Positions 63,237 to 64,000 of a DNA stretch of 64,000 bases are shown here, piece by piece (positions within the stretch are counted from its first letter, which is position 1; the number at the start of each line of letters is the position of its first letter). The notes under the pieces were generated by a model. The model was not told the origin of the DNA and did no database searches. It saw nothing but the letters and a program-made list of their open reading frames with translations. This stretch comes from Halomonas stenophila (lineage in GTDB: Bacteria; Pseudomonadota; Gammaproteobacteria; Pseudomonadales; Halomonadaceae): assembly GCF_014192275.1 (NCBI RefSeq), contig NZ_JACHXR010000005.1:186001-250000 (forward strand). Reading direction: 5' to 3'. The position numbers and the translations under genes are program-made.

Positions 63237-64000
63237 TCAGCGGTGGGGAAGACGCAACAACCGCATGCCGTTGGCCACCACCAGCAGGCTCGCGCCCATG
63301 TCGGCGAACACCGCCATCCACAGCGTGGCCTGGCCGGTGAAGGCCAGCACCAGGAACACCGCCTTGAGGCCCAGGGCCAGGACGATGTTCTGAATCAGCA
63401 CCCGGCGCGTCGCCCGGGACAGGCGCAGGAAGGTCGGCAGCTTGCCCGGATCGTCGTCCATCAGCGCCACGTCGGCGGTCTCGATGGCGGCGTCGCTGCC
63501 GGCGGCGCCCATGGCGAAGCCGATGTCGGCCCGGGCCAGCGCCGGGGCATCGTTGATGCCGTCGCCGACCATGCCGGTCACCCCGCGACTACCGAGGGCC
63601 TCGATGGCGGCCAGCTTGTCCTCGGGCAGCAGCCCGCCCCGGGCCTCGTCGATCCCCGCCTCGGCGGCGATGGCGGCCACGGCCGGGGCGGCATCGCCGG
63701 AGAGCACTAGCGTCTTCACGCCCAGGTCGTGCAGGGCCTCGATGGCAGCTTTGCTGCCGGGCTTGAGGGTATCGCGCAGGGTGAACAGGGCCCGCACGCC
63801 CCCCGAATCGCCCAGTAGCACCACGCTGTCGCCGCGCTCGGCCAGGGCGTCGAGCTCGGCGGCCAGCGCCGGGGTGCCGAGGCCGCGTTCGGTCATCAGC
63901 CGGCGGTTGCCCAGCCACAGGGCCTCGCCGTCGACCTCGCCCTCCACGCCCAGGCCGGGACGTTCCCGGAAGCCATGCACCTCCGCCTCGCCACTGTCGG
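63237..64000 (-). CDS. Heavy-metal P1B-type ATPase, C-terminal part (cut by window end)
   Basis: The visible about 254 residues cover the nucleotide-binding/P domain and last two helices of a P1B metal ATPase: [16 protein letters not shown] (N domain), [40 protein letters not shown] (hinge, with the conserved GDGxNDAPAL), then [20 protein letters not shown] and two transmembrane segments. The phosphorylation motif and metal site lie beyond 64000. Resemblance of the last part is to Zn/Cd/Pb exporters of the ZntA type; copper cannot be excluded without the transmembrane CPx motif. Confidence 0.9.
   Translation of the reverse strand, partial: DSGEAEVHGFRERPGLGVEGEVDGEALWLGNRRLMTERGLGTPALAAELDALAERGDSVVLLGDSGGVRALFTLRDTLKPGSKAAIEALHDLGVKTLVLSGDAAPAVAAIAAEAGIDEARGGLLPEDKLAAIEALGSRGVTGMVGDGINDAPALARADIGFAMGAAGSDAAIETADVALMDDDPGKLPTFLRLSRATRRVLIQNIVLALGLKAVFLVLAFTGQATLWMAVFADMGASLLVVANGMRLLRLPHR

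Overview
The window looks like a chromosomal segment of a GC-rich, probably halophilic gammaproteobacterium close to Halomonas. This is an inference from gene content and codon bias: glutathione-independent formaldehyde dehydrogenase, a TAXI-type TRAP transporter, a selenoneine cluster with a fused SelD, a multi-gene complex-I-like operon and several cation/proton antiporters. No rRNA, tRNA, integrase or CRISPR array was seen.

Region 1 (about 1-13.4 kb) is visibly less GC-rich than the rest and is a defence island. A Vsr endonuclease and a large C5-cytosine methyltransferase diverge from each other. A small acidic protein of unknown function follows. Then comes a tightly overlapped five-gene minus-strand operon: ankyrin/sigma-70 fusion, MutL-like GHKL ATPase, Z1 helicase-like ATPase, DUF4420-like PD-(D/E)XK protein and AIPR protein. 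The last four match the MutL/Z1/AIPR (Mza-type) phage-defence architecture.

Region 2 (13.4-14.9 kb) is a scar. It holds a decayed tandem copy, offset by about 992 bp, of a minus-strand gene fragment, a TPP riboswitch and the first codons of a symporter gene. The intact copy follows: TPP riboswitch plus SSS-family symporter, presumably for a thiamin precursor. After it come ilvD, a large lipoprotein of unknown function and a 62-aa protein.

Region 3 (20.0-29.1 kb) is a selenoneine biosynthesis locus: senA, senB, an FAD-oxidoreductase/SelD fusion (senC), egtD for hercynine, and a PhnCDE-like ABC importer co-directional with senA that probably brings in a selenium species. A 160-bp MITE sits in front of egtD. 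A second copy in opposite orientation lies at 60.9 kb.

Region 4 (29-44.5 kb) is mostly housekeeping and transport: a DUF4412-like periplasmic protein, an XRE regulator, an APC permease, fdhA, glaH-lhgO (glutarate to 2-oxoglutarate), a frameshifted CPA2 antiporter, a TAXI TRAP system with DUF1850, a repeat-containing lipoprotein and purEK.

Region 5 (44.6-53.0 kb) is an eight-gene operon encoding a complete complex-I-like membrane arm (A, H, J, K, L, M, N). Its only peripheral component is a degenerate NuoB/NuoD-like fusion with no Fe-S cysteine set and no recognisable NADH module. This is the strongest candidate here for an undescribed system.

Region 6 (53.1-64 kb) carries a TraX-like protein, a LysR regulator, and a set that reads as an ethanolamine glutamylation pathway: permease, glutamine-synthetase-like ligase, aldehyde dehydrogenase, Fe-alcohol dehydrogenase and class-I amidotransferase. 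It ends with a cation/proton antiporter and the C-terminal part of a heavy-metal P-type ATPase cut by the window end.
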